DNA from: Acidimicrobiaceae bacterium RAAP-2
Lineage (GTDB): Bacteria > Actinomycetota > Acidimicrobiia > Acidimicrobiales > RAAP-2
DNA: 64,000 nt
Assembly (NCBI GenBank): GCA_001443545.1
Contig: LMAD01000003.1
Location: 46,248-110,247 of the forward strand
Direction: 5' to 3'
The notes beneath the pieces are model-generated. The model did not search any database. It had not been told where the DNA came from and saw only the letters and a list, made by a program, of their open reading frames with translations. Shown piece after piece: positions 60,537-64,000 of the stretch; the first letter of the stretch is position 1; each line of letters opens with the position of its first letter. The translations under genes were made by a program, and so were the position numbers.

Positions 60537-60748
60537 GCCGTCAACTGGAGACTCACTCTTGGCTATTCAGTCTGGAGCGCCGCTGGCCTATGTCTCTGAG
60601 GTCGAGCGGGGGGAGGAAGCTCCCGTCACTCGAGGCACTGGATCGTTTGGCCGGTGCACTGGAGCTATCGGTGCTCGAGGTGCTCGACGGAGTCACGCCG
60701 TATGACCGGGTGAACGTATCTCGGCGGCGACCCCAGAAGACACGATGA
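60537..60748 (+). pseudogene. Frameshifted XRE-family regulator remnant
   Basis: One frame encodes AYVSEVERGEE, the helix-3 end of an XRE helix-turn-helix. The next frame, from about 60620, encodes LPSLEALDRLAGALELSVLEVLDG, its normal continuation, and shifting by one base joins them. The reading frame is thus broken by a single indel, and the N-terminal half is also degraded. No intact start is apparent. It probably once regulated a neighbouring accessory gene. Confidence 0.5.
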
Positions 60749-60800
60749 GGGCGCTACGTCGTCGAGTGGTCCAGCGCACGATGGCGGAACTGACCCAGGT

Positions 60801-62051
60801 TCATGTACGACACCGCAGCGTGGAGAGTGGGATGGCTAGAGCCATTGCCTTGGTCCCGCCGCTCGTCGCAATAGGCATTTGGAACGACACCACCAATGCC
60901 GACTCGCTCGACTGGATGGCAGCAACTGGGTCTTGTCGAGTCGCCGTTGGAAGGACAGCATTGGTGGCACACCACCCGGTCGATCCCGGCTTCAGCAATT
61001 CAAGGTGTTCGGCCGCCGCGAGGGGAGAGCCAGCGACCGCGACGAGGGCGCCGTTGGCGGCGAGGGTCATGATCTCGCCGAACGGCGCGAAGCGCCCTCC
61101 GACGGGTCCTCCGTCGATCTTCGGGAGCGTCACCGCGGTCCAGTGAACGCCGTCACGGGTGTAGAGGAGGGCGTCTGGCCTACTGCGATCGACAAGGAAT
61201 TCGTAGCCGGACGCTGTGTCGATGAGTTGCTGGCTACTGCACTGGTTCACCGACGTGACAGCACCCGCCGCACGCCACCGCGTTGTCCCCCTGTACTCGT
61301 AGGTGGCGCCGACGAGCACGGACTGCTGCCACTCGGACATCCCGCACGCTCCCTGGGGGGCCTCGGGGCCAAAGATCACACAAGGCGCACCGGCCGGACA
61401 GTGCAGTTGCCCGTCGGTCCACGCACGCCCGCCCGTTGACGACGTCGCTGCGACGAAGGTGGCCGACTGCCCCGGCTTTAGGGGGAAGAAGTAGTTAGGC
61501 GCGTAGAGCAACTCCACGCCGCTCGGACGTTCGACGAAACCTGCGAAGTCCGTCCGCGAGTAACCCTTCGGCGGTGGCACGAACCGCCAACTCCTACCCA
61601 TATTCGTGGTTACTAATGCAACATCGTAGGAAGGTGGAATCAGCCCACCGTGAGCCGCTTGGAATCCGGCGTAGACAGTCTTGGGATGACTCGGATCCAG
61701 CGCAATTTCTGCGCACCTTGCGACCGTTCTCGTACTCCCGGGCAGGCCGGACAGTGCTAGGTGGGCGCGCTTGAGCATGAGTCCTACCGCGTTATCCGAG
61801 ACCAGCGTCGTTCTGCCTGCGCCCGAGGAGATCTCCACGCCCTGCGGAGCGCACCAACCAATGGTCGCGCTCCCGGGCTGGGCAGCGATCGGACTTCCCC
61901 ATGCGGAGGGCTGGATAAGCAATGGTCGTACGACGCCCAGCGATGCCCACGGAACCGAATGACCACTGGTCGCAGCGCTCGATGGCGTTGCCGCGACGGC
62001 GCTCGCACCAATCAGGGTGATGGCGAGAACGATTCGTTGGAGAGTGATCAC
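60801..62051 (-). CDS. Exported beta-propeller-like protein
   Basis: The 416-residue protein begins with GTG (MITLQRIVLAITLIGASAVAATPSSAATSG), a clear signal peptide. The mature part repeats blade-like segments with sialidase/BNR-type asp-box echoes: TTNMGRSWRFVPPP, SSTGGRAWTDGQLHC and YTRDGVHWTAVTLP. Six or more cysteines suggest disulfides outside the cell. No catalytic residues of sialidases are evident. It is convergent with or beside DUF4232 genes and of low-GC composition. A binding or surface role is only a guess. Confidence 0.6.
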   Translation of the reverse strand: MITLQRIVLAITLIGASAVAATPSSAATSGHSVPWASLGVVRPLLIQPSAWGSPIAAQPGSATIGWCAPQGVEISSGAGRTTLVSDNAVGLMLKRAHLALSGLPGSTRTVARCAEIALDPSHPKTVYAGFQAAHGGLIPPSYDVALVTTNMGRSWRFVPPPKGYSRTDFAGFVERPSGVELLYAPNYFFPLKPGQSATFVAATSSTGGRAWTDGQLHCPAGAPCVIFGPEAPQGACGMSEWQQSVLVGATYEYRGTTRWRAAGAVTSVNQCSSQQLIDTASGYEFLVDRSRPDALLYTRDGVHWTAVTLPKIDGGPVGGRFAPFGEIMTLAANGALVAVAGSPLAAAEHLELLKPGSTGWCATNAVLPTATRQDPVAAIQSSESALVVSFQMPIATSGGTKAMALAIPLSTLRCRT

Positions 62052-62233
62052 GCCGCATTATGGCTCACCAGTGCCGCCAACGGTTCATCAGGGTTCGCGA
62101 CGATCCACGACTGAGGGCCGTCTTTCACGGAGGCAGTGTCGGTTGTGTGTGGACGACGCGAACGCCGTGAAGGACTGTTGGCGCTGCTGCTCATGCTATT
62201 CACCAGTCCATGCGAGGGCCTTAGGATCCACCC

Positions 62234-62776
62234 ATGCACACTGGCCGAACTCTTTCAGCCATAGGGCTCTTCTGCTTGATCTTTCCCGCACTATCGACGT
62301 CGCCCACTTCGGCGGCGCGATTACCGCCACCATGCGTTCAGAATCAGCTGATGATCCTTGCCAGCGGTACACAGGGATTCGCCGGTACGGGCGCAATGGC
62401 ATTTGTCATCGCGAACCGTGGCGCATCGTGTCGTATCGGAGGATATCCCCAAGTCAAGTTCTTCAATGCCAAGGGAGTCGCAGTCGACCATCGCGATATC
62501 CACGAATCGTCGATGGTCTTCGCTGAACCCCGAAGCGTGACGGTGACCCTCGCGCATGGTGGCGCCGCATCCCTCGGCGTCACCTGGAGCGACAACACTG
62601 TCAATAATCTGCCGTACAACACGACATGTCCAACGACGGTCAGCGTGTCTGTCGTACTCATCCATGGAGTGGGACATCTGTCGGGGCTCTTGCAAGTGGT
62701 GAGCGCCCGACCGTGCGGAGGAGTGCTCGTCGTTACTCCAATTGAGCCCGGCGCCTGGCCCCGGCAAAACGGCTAG
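62234..62776 (+). CDS. Secreted DUF4232-like protein
   Basis: The 180-residue protein starts MHTGRTLSAIGLFCLIFPALS, a signal peptide, and continues with the domain pattern CVQNQLMILASGTQGFAG, FVIANRGASCRIGGYPQVKFF, a region of beta strands and late cysteines (TTCPTTV, RPCGGV). It is similar in plan to the gene at 59849, though not close in sequence. Function unknown. Confidence 0.72.
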   Translation: MHTGRTLSAIGLFCLIFPALSTSPTSAARLPPPCVQNQLMILASGTQGFAGTGAMAFVIANRGASCRIGGYPQVKFFNAKGVAVDHRDIHESSMVFAEPRSVTVTLAHGGAASLGVTWSDNTVNNLPYNTTCPTTVSVSVVLIHGVGHLSGLLQVVSARPCGGVLVVTPIEPGAWPRQNG

Positions 62777-62990
62777 CGGCAGACCGACTGAGTTGTGGAG
62801 TAATGCACCGTGGAAGATGAGTACGCCGTAATACTCACGTCAAGCCCGAGGACCGACTAACGCAATCCGACTGGCGGCAGATGTCATGGGTACGTCTCCG
62901 ACCCGACGCACAGGGTGTGCAACCTCACCCTGACGCCTAATGGGCCAGCCATCTTCCCCAAATCCGGCGAGCGGTGTCAACAGGGCGCGG

Positions 62991-63578
62991 TTAGCCCTCC
63001 TTTGGGAGGGGCCCGGGTTGAATCGACGTTACGTCCACTCGGAAGTTCGAGCGGCAGAAGTTGAAGTTCACAGTCGTCTCGTGGGTCTTAGGCAAAGTTG
63101 CTGTTCGCGCTGGCAACTTGACGTACACGTTCTGTACCATGCAAGGTCCGGCTAAAGGGTCCTGCTGACCCGCGGCGTTAATGAAGTCGAGTCCGAACGA
63201 GGCGGTTGCGTCCGGCTTGATAACAACGAGTCGGGGTTTCACTGATCCGTAGATCATTCCGCCGCCACTAGTCACGTTGATCGAAGTCTTCTTGTAGGAC
63301 GCGGGAACAAAAGCGAGTTTGGGATATCCCTTGAGGGTGCAGTCGGACCCGCTGATATTGACAATGATGAATGGGATTCCCACGTTGCCGAGAGCTGCGC
63401 CCGGCCCAAAGCCGACGGCCACCTCGAGTTGGTTGTTACGACAAGTCGGTGGCACCGAAGATGCTGTCGCAGTTTCTGGCATGATCACGAACGCAACGAA
63501 AGGCAGCGCCAGTGCCAATGATGCGCCGATAACGACAACGCGCTTCGCACCCGATAGCAGGTGTTTGAGAAACTTCAT
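62991..63578 (-). CDS. Secreted DUF4232-like protein
   Basis: The 195-residue protein starts MKFLKHLLSGAKRVVVIGASLALALP. The ATG at 63578 has a GGGA site eight bases upstream and is preferred to two earlier starts. After the hydrophobic signal or anchor comes PTCRNNQLEVAVGFGPGAALGN, then FIIVNISGSDCTLKGYPKLAF, again the DUF4232 plan, and a final cysteine in NFNFCRSN. It is on the opposite strand from the other two copies. Confidence 0.7.
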   Translation of the reverse strand: MKFLKHLLSGAKRVVVIGASLALALPFVAFVIMPETATASSVPPTCRNNQLEVAVGFGPGAALGNVGIPFIIVNISGSDCTLKGYPKLAFVPASYKKTSINVTSGGGMIYGSVKPRLVVIKPDATASFGLDFINAAGQQDPLAGPCMVQNVYVKLPARTATLPKTHETTVNFNFCRSNFRVDVTSIQPGPLPKEG

Positions 63579-64000
63579 GAAAGGTCCCATCTGACTGTCA
63601 GGTAGCCGCGTGCCCTCGCCGAGCAAATTGTCTCATCAAACGAAGGTGAGGAGGGTGCCAGGCATGCACTTGTGTTGCCTTCTGTTGCCTACTTGTGTCG
63701 GTGGACGGACGTGAACCTCAACGCGCTCGTCCGAGTGAGCAAGTAGAGCCGGTGGGATTGGCCCCCGACTTCGCGCGATAACTTTCGTCGTCTGGCCAGC
63801 GAAGTACCCATTACGAGGTGGGCTCAGTGGACTGCACGAAAAGAGAGTCATTTGACATTGAACTAAAAACAACGCCAACGATGGCGGATAACTGCTCGAG
63901 GAGTTGCTCGAAATGGCGTTGGCCTGTGCTCCAACCGCGCCAGGGAACGATGGGGCGCCTACCGCGGCCGCGCCACCCCATGCGCCACTCGTCTCGTTCA
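63579..64000. other. Terminal region without a recognised gene
   Basis: No convincing coding sequence is seen in these 422 bases. An 80-codon reading frame on the minus strand (63636-63878) has no domain, codon bias or binding site to support it. Near the end, CAACGCCA (63870-63877) and TGGCGTTG (63914-63921) form an inverted pair around a CGAG-rich segment, which could be a small hairpin. Confidence 0.5.

Noticed and set aside
60745..61146. A 133-codon plus-strand frame after the XRE remnant
   Set aside because: It is mostly antisense to the exported propeller-like gene, which has a signal peptide and coherent repeats.
63636..63878. An 80-codon minus-strand gene near the window end
   Set aside because: No ribosome binding site, domain or codon bias supports it.

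Overview
The window is a high-GC actinobacterial chromosome segment. The order tRNA-Thr, tRNA-Met, rpmG, tRNA-Trp, secE, nusG, rplKA, rplJL, rpoBC, rpsLG, fusA, tuf, rpsJ and the S10 cluster, an acyl-CoA carboxylase epsilon subunit, crotonyl-CoA carboxylase/reductase, a B12 ethylmalonyl-CoA mutase and an MptA/MptB-like mannosyltransferase all point to Actinobacteria. Long acidic tails on L22, S3 and L10 and the mix of metabolic genes would suit the Acidimicrobiia, but that finer placement is an inference.

Layout. (1) 1-22.8 kb, minus strand: an almost uninterrupted translation/transcription block from three tRNAs and rpmG through secE-nusG, rplKA, rplJL, rpoBC and the str, S10 and spc operons, ending inside rplX. 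Regulation visible here includes an L10-type mRNA leader, a well spaced rpoBC promoter and several strong hairpins. (2) 22.9-36.3 kb: housekeeping genes (GNAT, MptB-like GT-C enzyme, tRNA-Tyr, YajQ, GtrA, acyl-CoA thioesterase, DinB, citrate synthase, RmuC, PhoU-like, lysC-asd, two peptidyl-prolyl isomerases). (3) 36.3-43.0 kb: an ethylmalonyl-CoA-type acyl-CoA block, hbd-ecm facing accE-pccB and ccr-mce, with a 290-bp gene-less insert bounded by 21-bp inverted repeats between pccB and mce. A thiolase gene lies further on at 50.7 kb. (4) 43.1-50.6 kb: an unusual redox locus. An Rrf2 regulator fused to a SRPBCC-like domain faces a single-chain ferredoxin/GltD-like/flavodoxin protein and a NapH/NosR-like membrane iron-sulfur protein. 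A NarL-type response regulator and NarX-type histidine kinase diverge from it across an AT-rich, repeat-laden control region. This is the best candidate for an undescribed system. (5) 51.8-55.9 kb: a SixA-like phosphatase, uppP, recR, dnaX, an SRP RNA gene and tRNA-Ser. (6) 55.9-64 kb: an accessory region downstream of tRNA-Ser with a translationally coupled two-gene mobile element (degenerate tyrosine-recombinase-like protein plus DDE transposase), then secreted DUF4232-like proteins, a propeller-like exported protein and a broken XRE regulator, all with visibly lower GC.

How the parts fit. The r-protein and RNA polymerase block is the core gene-expression machinery. Thiolase, Hbd, Ccr, epimerase, Ecm and acyl-CoA carboxylase could carry acetyl-CoA through crotonyl-, ethylmalonyl- and methylsuccinyl-CoA, with propionyl-CoA carboxylation alongside. 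Citrate synthase supplies the central cycle. The redox locus looks like a sensor-controlled electron-transfer branch that moves electrons between NAD(P)H, iron-sulfur centres, a flavodoxin domain and the membrane.
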